This document shows positions 35,568-45,807 of a stretch of DNA of 64,000 nt, piece after piece. The notes under the pieces are model-generated. The model had not been told where the DNA came from and did not search any database. It was given only the letters and a program-made list of their open reading frames with translations. Within the stretch, counting starts at the first letter, position 1, and every line of letters begins with the position of its first letter. The stretch comes from Anaerolineae bacterium. Lineage in GTDB: Bacteria; Chloroflexota; Anaerolineae; Aggregatilineales; Aggregatilineaceae. The DNA lies in the NCBI GenBank assembly GCA_027494015.1, contig JAOSJP010000040.1, forward strand, positions 1 through 64,000, in the 5' to 3' direction. A program made the translations under genes and the position numbers.

Positions 35568-35596
35568 ATTATGCTGCGAGTGGGGAGGAAGGCCAA
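35568..35596 (-). promoter_or_regulatory. Promoter of the methyltransferase gene
   Basis: On the minus strand TTGGCC (35596-35591), 17-base spacer, CATAAT (35573-35568), about 37 bases before GTG 35531. It supports the GTG start rather than the ATGs at 35603 and 35609. Confidence 0.6.
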
Positions 35597-35611
35597 GAGG
35601 CATGATCATGT

Positions 35612-35697
35612 GGGTGCGAGCAAAAGTTGACAGCGACTCGCTGGACGCGGGGCATTGGCCTCCCCCCCCAGCGCCGAGCGGGGGTGAGGTCAATACC
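35612..35697. mobile_element. MITE family A remnant
   Basis: GGGTGCGAGCAAAAGTTGAC, then AGCGACTCGCTGGACGC and a collapsed core (CCTCCCCCCCAGCGCCGAGCG, then GGGGGTGAGGTCAATA). The right half is missing. It borders the sensor kinase stop at 35702. Confidence 0.65.
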
Positions 35698-35701
35698 CCC
35701 G

Positions 35702-37120
35702 TCAATCGGGCAGCGTGAACCAGAACGTGGCCCCCTGGCCTGGCTCCGACTCCACGCCGATCTTGCCCCCATGCGCCTCCACCACGCGCCGCGTGATGGC
35801 CAGCCCCAGCCCGGTGCTGCGCTCTCCGCCAGTGGGGAGTGCCGACAGGCGGGCAAACGCCTGGAATAGCTGCGAGCGCTCTTCGGGCAGAATGCCCGGC
35901 CCCTGGTCGGTGATGCTGATCCGCCACGCGCTGGCTTCTCGCGCGGCGCTCACCTGAATGATGCTGCCTGGGGGGGAGAACTTCACGGCATTGGAGATCA
36001 GGTTGTCTAGCACCTGGCGCAGTCGCACGGGGTCGGCGCGCACGGCGCCGTCTTCGCCATCCAAAGACAGGATCACCTGTGTGCCCTTTGGCCGGGCCAT
36101 TTGTTGGTGGCGCTCAACCACTTCCGTCAGGAATGGCCCCAGCACAACCGGGATCGGTTCCAGGCGGAGGTGGCCGGACTCGATGGCCGTCACATCGAGC
36201 AGCTCGTCAATCAGGCGCAGCATATGGCGGGCCTGGTGCTTCATGTCGCGCAGCAGGATCAGGTGCTCGTCGTCGCTGATGTCTGCGTTGGGGTCAAGCA
36301 GCAGGCCGGTCGCCATCTCGAACAGGCTGAGCGGGTTGCGCAGGTCGTGCGTGGCGATGCCCAGGAACAGGTTCTTGTGCTCGTTCAGTTGGCTCAGCTC
36401 GCGGTTCTGGCGCTCGACGGCGTGCTTCTGCGCGGCCAGCTCGCTCGCCAGCCGCCCCCGCTCCACGATCACCGACAGGTGCCCCGCGACGCGCATGAAC
36501 GTCTCGACATGCGCGAGATGGTAAGCGCCCGCCCTGGTGCTGGAGAAGAACAGGAAGCCCACCGGCACGCCATCGGCGATCAGCGGGCAGGTCAGCGAGG
36601 CGCGCATCCCCTCGGCCACGATCAGGCGTGTGGACTCGGATTCAGGCTTCTGGCGCAGATACTCCGGCAGATCGTTGAGGATGCGCGGCTGGCCCGTCTC
36701 GATGATCGTCTGCAGGCTGCTGCCCGCCAGAGGCGCAGCGTACCCCCGGCGCAGGTGAATGGGGCCGTCGTCCATCTTGGCATAGCGCGCACAGACCATC
36801 TGGTCGTCAGGGTCCAGCAGCGCCAGGCCGAGGCGATCATAGGGGATGAGATCGCGGAAGTCGTCGTACACGCTGTCCAGGATTTCGTCCAGCAGCAGCC
36901 CCGCATTCACGCGCTGGATCAGGCGGTCGAAGCGCTCGGTTTCGCGCGCGCGTCCGGCGAGGGTGTGGGCCAGCGTCGCCAGCGCCTGACCGAGTGGGTC
37001 CACCTCGCCGTTGGGGGAGACGGACAGCGTGGCGCCGGCGAAGTCGCCGCGCTGCAGGCGGCGCAGCGCTTCAAGGTATTGCTCCTGCCGACGCGACAGG
37101 CCGGTTTCTGTCTCGGCCAT
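35702..37120 (-). CDS. Sensor histidine kinase with GAF domain
   Basis: 472 residues from ATG 37120, behind AGAGGAGA. A short N-terminal part resembling a HAMP-like signalling helix (GQALATLAHTLAGRARETER) precedes a GAF domain (about 72-222: LLLDEILDSVYDDFRDLIPY, LTCPLIADGVPVGFLFFSS). Then come HisKA with ATHDLRNPLS (His258) and HATPase_c with DNLISNAVKF, TDQGPGI and STGLGLAI. It has no membrane segment, so it is a cytosolic sensor. No response regulator is adjacent; it resembles the hybrid kinase at 26964 in the phosphorylation site. Confidence 0.95.
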   Translation of the reverse strand: MAETETGLSRRQEQYLEALRRLQRGDFAGATLSVSPNGEVDPLGQALATLAHTLAGRARETERFDRLIQRVNAGLLLDEILDSVYDDFRDLIPYDRLGLALLDPDDQMVCARYAKMDDGPIHLRRGYAAPLAGSSLQTIIETGQPRILNDLPEYLRQKPESESTRLIVAEGMRASLTCPLIADGVPVGFLFFSSTRAGAYHLAHVETFMRVAGHLSVIVERGRLASELAAQKHAVERQNRELSQLNEHKNLFLGIATHDLRNPLSLFEMATGLLLDPNADISDDEHLILLRDMKHQARHMLRLIDELLDVTAIESGHLRLEPIPVVLGPFLTEVVERHQQMARPKGTQVILSLDGEDGAVRADPVRLRQVLDNLISNAVKFSPPGSIIQVSAAREASAWRISITDQGPGILPEERSQLFQAFARLSALPTGGERSTGLGLAITRRVVEAHGGKIGVESEPGQGATFWFTLPD

Positions 37121-37259
37121 GCTTATCTCCTCTGGCACGATCCTGCAACGATGGCTTGACAGAGCAAGCGCCGGGCGACACTGCGGTCAGAGAGTGCGAC
37201 GGACGATGCCACCCTGATCCTACGCAGCAAGAAGGCTCTCTGCCAAGTGACCTTGTGAT

Positions 37260-37303
37260 ACAACAACAAACAACGCCTCGCCAGGCTGTGCCCAGGGAGG
37301 CGT
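37260..37303 (-). terminator. Terminator after the CapD-like gene
   Basis: ACGCCTC (37273-37279) and GAGGCGT (37297-37303) enclose a further CC..GG-paired loop; on the minus strand they are followed by TGTTTGTTGTTG. It is 110 bases past the stop. The rest of the 293-base gap has no gene. Confidence 0.65.
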
Positions 37304-37413
37304 CTTTCAAAGGCCGTTTGAGAAGTGCGGCCGGCTTTGCCCCTCTCCGCCCTTCCCCCCACGTAGGGGAAGCAACTTCTCACATGGTCTCTCAAGGATC
37401 GCACTGCCTGAGG

Positions 37414-39321
37414 CTATCTCTCGTCAAACGCCATCTCACGCTCGCCCAGGGCAATCAAGCCCGTCAGGATGTCCAGCGGATCCTCCCCCTCTGCGAAGCC
37501 TTGCGTGAACAGCGCAGTGAGCTGGTCGTTGAACGACGTGGGCTGCAGACCATTGCGCTGGCTGGCAAGCTGGACAATGGAGGGGTGGGTGGTGGGCAGC
37601 GTCGCTTCAAACTCGGCGCGTAGCTCCTCGCGCAGCTTTTCGCCGGGGCGCACGCCGGTGATCACGATCGGGATGTCGGTGTAGGGTCGCAGCCCGCGCA
37701 TCCGGATCAGGCGCTCGGCCAGCTCGATGATGCGCACTTCTTCGCCCATCAGCAGCATGAAAAGGTCATCGCCTTTGGTCAGACAGGCCGCGTGTATCAC
37801 TAGGTTGACCGCTTCGGGGATGGTCATGAAGTAGCGCATCATCTCGCGGTCGGTCACGGTGACCGGCCCGCCCTGGTCAATCTGCCGGCTGAAGGTGGGG
37901 ACCACGCTGCCCCGGCTGCCCAGCACGTTGCCAAAGCGCACCGACGAGAACAGCGTGCCGTTGCCGGGCTGCTGAGCCAGGGCGTGCATGAGCAGCTCGC
38001 ACAGGCGCTTGCTCGCCCCCATGACGCTGGTCGGGTGAACGGCCTTATCGGTCGAGATGAGCACGAAGCGCTCAACCCCATGGTCGCGGGCCAGCCCGGC
38101 GACCTGCTGCGTGCCGCCGATGTTCACGCGCACGGCCTCGGCGGGATAGTACTGTAGCATGGGCACGTGCTTGTAGGCCGCCGAATGGAAGACTACCTGC
38201 GGGCGAAACTGGGCAAAGAGCCGGTTCAGCGCCGGGCGCTGGGTGACATCCGCCAGGTACGGGACGAGCACGGCCTCCGTCTGCTCATTGAGCAGCTCGG
38301 TGACCAGGTCGTGCAGCCCGCTCTCGTTGTTGTCGAGCATGATCAGCTTGACCGGCTGGTAGCGCAGCAGTTGGCGGCATAGCTCCGCGCCAATCGAGCC
38401 AGCCGCCCCCGTGACCAGGATCACTTTGCCGGACACAGCGCTGGCGTCCACGCCCTCGTGCCACTCCACAGACTGGCGACCCAGCAAGTCCTCGGCGCGA
38501 ACGTCGCGCAGGGCGGGGACGCCCTCCTTGGCGTCCATCTGGGCGAACAGGTCGGGGACCAGCTTGATGCGCGCGCTGGTCTTCTCGCATTCGGTGAGCA
38601 TGGCACGGAAGTCGGCCCCACTGATCTTGTGAATGGCGATGACGATCAGCTCAATATTGTGCTTCCCGACCAGCTCGGGGATGTCGGCGCTGGTGCCGAG
38701 CACCTGGCAGCCCTCGATGTACATCTGGAGCTTGGCGGGGTCATCGTCCACATAGCCGACCACCTCGTACCTGCGCTCGCCGTCGGGCGCGCGATGCTTC
38801 AAGCGCCAGGCGGTCGCCTGGCCAGCGTCGCCCGCGCCGACGATGAGCACCCGCGTGCCTTGCTGCGGAAACTCCTGGTGCCAGATGGCCCGCCAGCGCC
38901 ATGACAGGCCGCTGATCAGGCGGGAGCGGTAGCGCACGGCGACAAAGCCCATCAACGCCATGCTGTTGCCGACGATGACCACGCTCAGGGGCACAGGGCG
39001 GGGCCGCCAGAAAAAATCAACGGGGATCAGCACCGCTGATGCCAGGATGACCCCATTGACAAGCACTGTCACGTCGTGGCCGCTGGTGCGCGCCCAGAGG
39101 CGGTTGTAGCCGCCTGCCACGAACAGGCTCAACACCATCACCGCGGCGGCCAGGGTCATGAACCCGACCCCCTGCTCAGTCAGTTCGGTGAAGGCGCTCG
39201 TCGTGCGCACCGAATAGACGGCGATGTACGCCAGCGAAAGGACTACAATGTCGAGAAGAGCGAGAGGTACCGCGCGCCGAATCTGGCCGAGGAGTCGTCG
39301 AAATCGCTTATTCTGTGCCAT
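37414..39321 (-). CDS. Membrane nucleotide-sugar 4,6-dehydratase, CapD/PglF/WbpM family
   Basis: 635 residues. Four N-terminal membrane helices (PLALLDIVVLSLAYIAVYSV onward) are followed by a CoA-binding-like Rossmann domain (VLIVGAGDAGQATAWRL) and the catalytic SDR domain with TGAAGSIGAELCRQLL (304-319), ISTDKAVHPTSVMGASK (Lys426; Met434 and Lys438 of the modified triad), FGNVLGSRGSVVPTF and VTDREMMRYFMTIPEA. It converts UDP-GlcNAc-type sugars to 4-keto-6-deoxy forms for glycans. It stands alone, without glycosyltransferases. Confidence 0.94.
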   Translation of the reverse strand: MAQNKRFRRLLGQIRRAVPLALLDIVVLSLAYIAVYSVRTTSAFTELTEQGVGFMTLAAAVMVLSLFVAGGYNRLWARTSGHDVTVLVNGVILASAVLIPVDFFWRPRPVPLSVVIVGNSMALMGFVAVRYRSRLISGLSWRWRAIWHQEFPQQGTRVLIVGAGDAGQATAWRLKHRAPDGERRYEVVGYVDDDPAKLQMYIEGCQVLGTSADIPELVGKHNIELIVIAIHKISGADFRAMLTECEKTSARIKLVPDLFAQMDAKEGVPALRDVRAEDLLGRQSVEWHEGVDASAVSGKVILVTGAAGSIGAELCRQLLRYQPVKLIMLDNNESGLHDLVTELLNEQTEAVLVPYLADVTQRPALNRLFAQFRPQVVFHSAAYKHVPMLQYYPAEAVRVNIGGTQQVAGLARDHGVERFVLISTDKAVHPTSVMGASKRLCELLMHALAQQPGNGTLFSSVRFGNVLGSRGSVVPTFSRQIDQGGPVTVTDREMMRYFMTIPEAVNLVIHAACLTKGDDLFMLLMGEEVRIIELAERLIRMRGLRPYTDIPIVITGVRPGEKLREELRAEFEATLPTTHPSIVQLASQRNGLQPTSFNDQLTALFTQGFAEGEDPLDILTGLIALGEREMAFDER

Positions 39322-39623
39322 TACCTGCTGGTGCCCCCACTACCACTCAAGCACCTGAGAACTACAAACTCAGCGACTGGCGCGCACGGCCTGTTGGTGC
39401 TGCGTCTGGCGGCGCGCTTGGGCCAGGTCGAGGATCAACCACGACGGCGGCCCCACAGCCAGCCAGGAATACCGCCCCGCGTCCTAAGCTCTCCCCACCC
39501 GTGGACGGAGATGGCCAGTACACCCGGCATGAGGTTAGGTCGAAACACACTGTCATTGACTGGCACCCACCCCGTATCTTCCTACAAAAAGGGGTAATGT
39601 GCAAGTTGTAGAGCCAGGAAGTC

Positions 39624-39745
39624 AGGGCAATCGTATCAAAATCCGCCGCGTGTCAGCCTGCCCGTAGGGGCGTATTGTAATACGCCCCTACGGACCTCGC
39701 GCCCGCGCAGCCCACTGACGCGGGCCTCGCTGCTCCCTCTTCAAC
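39624..39745. mobile_element. MITE family B, right end lost
   Basis: CAGGGCAATCGTATCAAAAT, palindrome D (39664-39691), then the start of a core that runs into CGCGCAGCCCACTGACGCGG and ends near CTTCAACGTGG. The right inverted end is absent. The rest of the 760-base gap 39322-40081 holds only repeats and no credible gene. Confidence 0.7.
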
Positions 39746-39900
39746 GTGGAGGGTCGGACATATTGGACAGTGTTGCTTTAGCGTAACGACGAATGATCAC
39801 AATCAACGGAAAGAACGAGCAGCTTGAAGGAGAAGCTCGGATGCCGGGTAGGGCCTGATGAGATTTGACATTCAAGACGGGTAATACGCGCAAATGTTAT

Positions 39901-39930
39901 GTAGGGGCGGGTTTGCAAACCCGCCCCTAC
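39901..39930. repeat. Palindrome E, intact
   Basis: A perfect 30-base palindrome, half-site GTAGGGGCGGGTTTG. Confidence 0.92.
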
Positions 39931-39934
39931 AAGC

Positions 39935-39987
39935 GGCTGCCGATCATGATCGGCAAGGCGCATCAGGTAGGCTGCCGATCATGATCG
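39935..39987. repeat. Direct repeat of an 18-mer with an inner palindrome
   Basis: GGCTGCCGATCATGATCG occurs at 39935-39952 and 39970-39987. Each contains CGATCATGATCG, a 12-base palindrome. A paired protein-binding site is possible. It lies ~95 bases downstream of the MBL-like gene's stop. Confidence 0.75.
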
Positions 39988-40081
39988 TCAAATCACATTA
40001 GCTGGCATCCCGGACAGATGCAGGCCGCAACGCACACGGACTCGCAACTGCGTTCCCAGGCGGGCGCTCCCTGCCCGCGCC

Positions 40082-40952
40082 CTACCTGGATGACTGGTCG
40101 TTAACCCGGTCGGAAGTCTTGAATTCCTCGTAGATGCGATCCAGGCCGCTCTTGATGCGCCGCTGGACGTTCTCGATGTCGCCCGCGTCGTAGGGGAACA
40201 TTTCGAGCAGCTCCGGCACCAGGGCGGCGGTGTCGGCGCGCGGGCGGCCCGCCCGGTACAGGCTGAACACCCGCCGCCGCGCCACGCGCAGGTAGTTGGA
40301 GATCGGCTCGGTGGCGCTCTTGTCCACCACCGGCCCGCGCCCCGGCACGATGATGTCCGCCGCGAAGCGCGGACGGCGTAGCTCGGTCAGGTTCTCCAGC
40401 CAGTCCTTCGTGTGGCAACTGGCGATGTAGGGGTGCTCGTCCACGCAGATGCCCGGCCCGGCGAAGAGCACGCGCTGCTCCGGCAGGTGCACCCACACGC
40501 TGCCCGGCGTGGGGCCGGCCATCGCCAGCAGGGAGATGGGCCACGCGCCGAAGCGAAGCTGCATCCGCTCGGTGAAGCCGGCGTTGGGCATCAGCAGGCG
40601 AGCCGCCGCGAACTGTTCGCGCTCCAGGGCGTTCGACGCCAGGGCATCGCTGGCGCTGTCGAGAAACGCCTGGGGCAGGTTTGCCATCTGCTGCAAGGTT
40701 TCCTCGTGGGCGACAATGGTCCGCGCGCCGAGCCAGCAGGCTCCCAGCAGGCGGTCGCGCTGGCCGTCGGTGAGGATGAGCGCCCGCGCCGGCAGAGAGG
40801 AGACTTCCGCCAGGGCAGTGACGCCAGTGCTGCGCGTCGCGTGGGTAGGGCGGCGCGTCCACCAGGACCCACCCGCCAGCGGTCAGGATGGCCCCGACGT
40901 TGACCAGCCGGTACCCCGTCTCAACAAAGACGCCAGGAGCTAACTCGCGCAC
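40082..40952 (-). pseudogene. Metallo-beta-lactamase-fold protein lacking metal ligands, frameshifted
   Basis: The N-terminal frame (MRELAPGVFVETGYRLVNVG, then GGWVLVDAPPYPRDAQHWR) loses phase near 40815-40825. Removing one base gives ALAEVSSLPARALILTDGQR and continues into the second frame (ETLQQMANLPQAFLDSASDA to TSDRVNDQSSR). The MBL fold is recognisable (TPGSVWVHLPEQRVLFAGPG), but the HxHxDH site is replaced by TDGQRDR, so no metal-dependent hydrolysis is expected. The frame break may be a base-call error; the missing ligands are not. Confidence 0.75.
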
Positions 40953-40964
40953 GGTTGTCCATCC

Positions 40965-42188
40965 TCACTCGTGTGATGCGCCCGCCTGCCGGATGTAGTC
41001 TGCCGCCGCCCGGAGCGCGGCCCCCGCCTGCGCCGCAGACACGTCGCTGCCGCCGCCCTGGGCGAACGACGGTCGCCCGCCGCCCCGCTCAACCCCCCAC
41101 ACGGCCAGCCCGCGCTTGAGCACAGCCACCATGTCCAGCGCCACGTCCTCGGAGCGCGCGGCAATCAGTTGGGCTTTGGCCCCGCTCGCCGCGCACACCA
41201 TCACCGTTGACGGGTGGGCGATGACCTGCTGGACCAGCTGGCGCAGCTCGCCCGCGTCGCGGTCGGCGAAGGCCGCCAGCACGAGCCGCGCCCCGCCGGT
41301 CTGCTCGCCCGCCGCCCACAATGTCTCCGCTTCGTGCGCCAGGGCTTGCACCTGCGCCTGGCGCAGGTCGCGACGCAGCGCCTTGTTCTCGTCGCGCAGC
41401 CTGGCCAGCGCCGCCGGCAGATCGGCGAAGCCAGTGGTCATCTCGGCGGCGATCTGGTGCAGCAGCGCGTTCTTGAGGCGATAATCACCCAGCGCGCGCC
41501 CGCCGCAGCGGAACTCCACGCGCAGGATGTCGCCGCGCCGCTCGGTGCGCAGGACTTTGATCAGGCCGATCTCGCCCGTGCGCGCGACGTGCGTGCCGCC
41601 GCAGGCGTTGACATCGAATCCCTCCACCGCCACCACGCGGAACCTGCCCTCCACGTCCGGCACTTTGCGCAGGGCCAGCGTCGCCAGCTCGTCGTCCGTG
41701 GGGAACCAGGCGCGCACCGGGCGGTCTTCGGTCACGATCTGGTTGGCCAGGTCTTCGGCAGCGTCCACCGTCTCCGGGGCCAGATCGGGCTGGTCGAGGT
41801 CAATGGTGATGCTGTCCGCGCTCATGTGGAAGCCGACCGTCCCGGCGCGGGCCAGGCGCACGAAAGCCTGCGAGAGAATGTGCTGGCCGGTGTGGTGCTG
41901 CATATAGTCGAAGCGCCGCGCCCAGTCCACCTGGCCGGAGACGCGGCCTGCGCTCAGCGCGCCGTCGAGGACGTGCAGCACAGCCCCGTCAGGCTCGCGG
42001 ACGATCACCTCCAGCACCGCCACGCCACTGAGCGTCCCGGTGTCGTGCGGCTGCCCGCCGCTGGTCGGGTAGAAGCAGGTGCGGTCGAGGATCGCCGCCG
42101 GTGCCCCGTTGAGGGTGGTGCTGCTGATCACATGGGCTTCAAAGGCGGTGCGGTACGAATCGGCGTAATACAGGCGTTCGGTGATCAT
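40965..42188 (-). CDS. Alanyl-tRNA editing protein AlaX-like with DHHA1 domain
   Basis: 407 residues from ATG 42188, behind GGAAGC; ATG 42233, seven bases after a TACAAT box, is an alternative leaderless start. It hydrolyses mischarged Ser- or Gly-tRNA(Ala). The zinc-site motifs are complete: HHTGQH (His99, His103) and NACGGTH (Cys196, His200). The C-terminal part is DHHA1-like with a Gly-rich GGGRPSFAQGGG loop as in AlaRS. It therefore corresponds to the editing and C-Ala domains of AlaRS without the synthetase domain. Confidence 0.93.
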   Translation of the reverse strand: MITERLYYADSYRTAFEAHVISSTTLNGAPAAILDRTCFYPTSGGQPHDTGTLSGVAVLEVIVREPDGAVLHVLDGALSAGRVSGQVDWARRFDYMQHHTGQHILSQAFVRLARAGTVGFHMSADSITIDLDQPDLAPETVDAAEDLANQIVTEDRPVRAWFPTDDELATLALRKVPDVEGRFRVVAVEGFDVNACGGTHVARTGEIGLIKVLRTERRGDILRVEFRCGGRALGDYRLKNALLHQIAAEMTTGFADLPAALARLRDENKALRRDLRQAQVQALAHEAETLWAAGEQTGGARLVLAAFADRDAGELRQLVQQVIAHPSTVMVCAASGAKAQLIAARSEDVALDMVAVLKRGLAVWGVERGGGRPSFAQGGGSDVSAAQAGAALRAAADYIRQAGASHE

Positions 42189-42363
42189 ATTCCAGCTTCC
42201 GCGCGGTGCGGTCCTGGTGAGACGGCGAAGCATGGTGCCTATTGTAACATGATCGGGGGCGAGAGGTGAGAAAGTTGGCGCCGAGGGGCGTGAGAAATAT
42301 GTCAGGCAGTTTGCTGCGCCCGGTTTACTCCGCTCCCGCTCGGCGCTGACGCGCCCAGATACC

Positions 42364-42396
42364 AGACTTCCGAAGTCTTCAAGACTTCGGAAGTCT
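42364..42396. repeat. Palindrome C copy
   Basis: AGACTTCCGAAGTCTTCAAG and onward, followed by ATTGCCGTGCGGGGCGCACC, the inverse of the flank at 30121-30140. It lies between the AlaX and Rieske-like genes. A TATAAT at ~42474 precedes the latter. Confidence 0.9.
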
Positions 42397-42560
42397 ATTG
42401 CCGTGCGGGGCGCACCCGCCGCAACAGGACGCCCCCCGGCTGCCCCCACCGCCAGAATGCGCCCAAGCTGTCGTATAATAGAAGTAGACCCGCTTGTTGC
42501 GCGGCGTGGCGCATCAAGTCATCCCGTTATCTGCACGCGAACCAGGAGGAGGGATGCGCG

Positions 42561-42917
42561 ATGACGACCAGCTTGCAGGATCTCACTGCCCCCGCGGGAT
42601 ACATCCGAGTTTGTGCCGTCGAGCAGATTCCCCCGCGCGGGCGCAAGACCGTCTACGCGGGCGACATCAGGGTGCTGATCGTGGCCTGCGATGATGGCCT
42701 GCACGCCATTGAGGATCGCTGCCCGCAGACGGGTCGCTCGATTGTGCGCGGCGAAGTGCTCGACGGCGTGTTCACCACACCGACCGTCGGCGCGCGCTAC
42801 GACCTGCGCACCGGGCGCTACCTGGGCGGCGGACAGTCGCCCTTGCAGTCGCACTGGCTGACCGTCTTCCCACTGCGGGTCATTGAGGGCGGCGTGTACA
42901 TCCGGCTGCCAGGCTGA
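42561..42917 (+). CDS. Rieske-fold protein that lacks the [2Fe-2S] ligands
   Basis: 118 residues with the fold of small Rieske ferredoxins (IRVCAVEQIPPRGRKTVYAG, IEDRC, GARYDLRTGRYLGGG, FPLRVIEGGVYIRL). The first ligand pair C-x-H is CPQ and the second C-x2-H is TPTV (FTTPTVGARYDL), so three of four cluster ligands are gone and no Rieske cluster should form. It may be a structural or regulatory relic, or a protein with another role. The start follows GGAGGAGGG. No oxygenase partner is next to it. Confidence 0.83.
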   Translation: MTTSLQDLTAPAGYIRVCAVEQIPPRGRKTVYAGDIRVLIVACDDGLHAIEDRCPQTGRSIVRGEVLDGVFTTPTVGARYDLRTGRYLGGGQSPLQSHWLTVFPLRVIEGGVYIRLPG

Positions 42918-42934
42918 TGGCAGCCAACGCGGCC

Positions 42935-42965
42935 TGTTGATAACCTGTCAATAGCGTGTGGATAA
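42935..42965. promoter_or_regulatory. Two DnaA-box-like sequences
   Basis: TGTGGATAA (42957-42965) is the exact complement of TTATCCACA. TGTTGATAA (42935-42943) differs at one position. Same orientation, 22 bases apart. A GCGGCGCGG/CCGCGCCGC hairpin (42977-42999) follows. Two boxes alone do not make an origin. Confidence 0.4.
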
Positions 42966-43055
42966 GCTGTCCATCGGCGGCGCGGCGTCCCCGCGCCGCT
43001 CGATTCCTGCGAGCGAACCCTGTCGGGCGGCGGGCGCTGTTCTGCTGCGCCGTGC

Positions 43056-43085
43056 GTAGGGGAGGGTTTGCAAACCCTCCCCTAC
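43056..43085. repeat. Palindrome E variant (GTAGGGGAGGGTTTG half-site)
   Basis: A perfect 30-base palindrome with compensating changes at the same positions in both arms (GAGGG/CCCTC for GCGGG/CCCGC). Compensation suggests the structure, not the sequence, is kept. Confidence 0.85.
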
Positions 43086-43140
43086 AAGACGCCTAGTGTG
43101 CGCTACCCGTGTTGAATGTCAAATCCCAGCGGACCTTTCC

Positions 43141-43337
43141 GGTAGTGTATCGAATTCGGTTGAAATGGAGCGGGCACTGGCTGCCGTGTGCCCCCCATCC
43201 CCAGCCCCTTCCCCACGCGGCGCGGAGGGAAGGGGAGCAGGCCTGCCACTTTTCTCCCTTCCCCCCTCGTGGGGGAAGGGCCGGGGATGGGGGGCCATTC
43301 CTGTGTGACGAGTTTCAACCGACAAGGATACACTGCC
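43141..43337. mobile_element. MITE-like element with GGYAGTGTATC ends
   Basis: 197 bases. The left end GGTAGTGTATCGAATTCGGT continues TGAAA; the right end, inverted, is GGCAGTGTATCCTTGTCGGT continuing TGAAA, about 18 of 24 positions matching. The inside holds two G/C hairpins of the CCCCATCCCC/GGGGATGGGG type. Flanks ACCTTTCC and ACCTCACC agree at six of eight positions, a possible worn target duplication. Confidence 0.65.
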
Positions 43338-43431
43338 ACCTCACCCCCGCGCGGCGCGAAACGACGCGAGCCTGGTATAATGAGGCGCAGTTCCGCCGCA
43401 ATAATGCTCTTGCGAAAGGTGCTTAGCGATC

Positions 43432-44931
<1,500 letters not shown>

Positions 44932-45065
44932 TCGGCTTTCGGTCGCCGGTCTTCAGTGCGCAGATCAGCACCACACTCAGAGCGCACCCCGCGCGCATGG
45001 CGTGTTCTCGCTGGTGGCTGCACCATTCAAATCTCGTGCCGCGCACAAGGAGTTGAGATTGCTCG

Positions 45066-45773
45066 ATGAATCTTGAAAGCTACTGGACTCAGCAGAACAG
45101 CCGCTATCCGCGCTGCGTGGATGGCCGGCCTGTCGCTGCGATTTTGGAACGCGCAGGGGATCGCTGGGTGGTGGTGCAGCGTGGCGCAGACGCCTGGCGC
45201 GACCTCGGCCCGCAGTTCCCCGGCGCGACGCTGTTGTTCGTGCGCGCGCTGGAGGAGCTGGCCGGTCTGCCGCGCGAGCAGGCGTTTGAGCTGGCGGAGC
45301 GGGCTTCGCTGCGGGCCGGGCTGAAATGCGCTTTTCACCTGGACGACAACCTGGGCGAGTATCAGGCCGATCACCTGGACGACGAAGCGCTGGTGGAGCT
45401 GGCTACCCGGTACCAGCGGGGCTGCGGCTATGCCCAGGTGGTGTGGGGGGACGGCATTGACGCCGTGATTGAGATGGCGCGGGGGCGCCGCTGGCGCTTC
45501 TACATCGCCGCTGGCCCGCACTTCGAGCGCGGCGCCACGATCAACCGGCGGCGCGGCACGACGTTCGACGCCTCGCGCGCGGCGAGCGAAGGAGCCGGTC
45601 ATTTCAGCCTCGACATCTGCGCAGCGCGCGCCGTCTTCGATCATCTGGAGACGCTTCTGGACCAGCGAGGCTTCGCTGCGCGGGCGCAAACGTGGCTGGA
45701 AGAATCCTTCCGCGCGGTGATCACGCAGTTGGGCGGGGTAGACGCGCCGGAGGATGTGCGCGAGCGGCTGTGA
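45066..45773 (+). CDS. Protein of unknown function
   Basis: 235 residues with no signal peptide or membrane segment. Visible features are a YWTQQNSRYPRCVDGRPVAA start and an Asp-rich HLDDNLGEYQADHLDDEALV stretch; the C-terminal half is helical. I do not recognise a family. It lies between glpK and an RNA methyltransferase on the same strand, 34 bases before the latter's start. Confidence 0.72.
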   Translation: MNLESYWTQQNSRYPRCVDGRPVAAILERAGDRWVVVQRGADAWRDLGPQFPGATLLFVRALEELAGLPREQAFELAERASLRAGLKCAFHLDDNLGEYQADHLDDEALVELATRYQRGCGYAQVVWGDGIDAVIEMARGRRWRFYIAAGPHFERGATINRRRGTTFDASRAASEGAGHFSLDICAARAVFDHLETLLDQRGFAARAQTWLEESFRAVITQLGGVDAPEDVRERL

Positions 45774-45807
45774 TCGTGCGGCAGGATGCGCCGGAGGAGA
45801 GGCGCAG

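Noticed and set aside
39315..39611. Short frames upstream of the CapD-like gene
   Set aside because: Overlapping on both strands, no start signals, composition not gene-like; treated as an empty gap.
42935..42965. Replication origin
   Set aside because: Only two DnaA-like boxes, no dnaA or dnaN nearby and no AT-rich unwinding region; kept only as a low-confidence site.
43103..43426. Several 60-105-codon frames in both strands over the GGYAGTGTATC element
   Set aside because: All lie inside inverted repeats, overlap each other on both strands and show no ribosome-binding sites or family resemblance.
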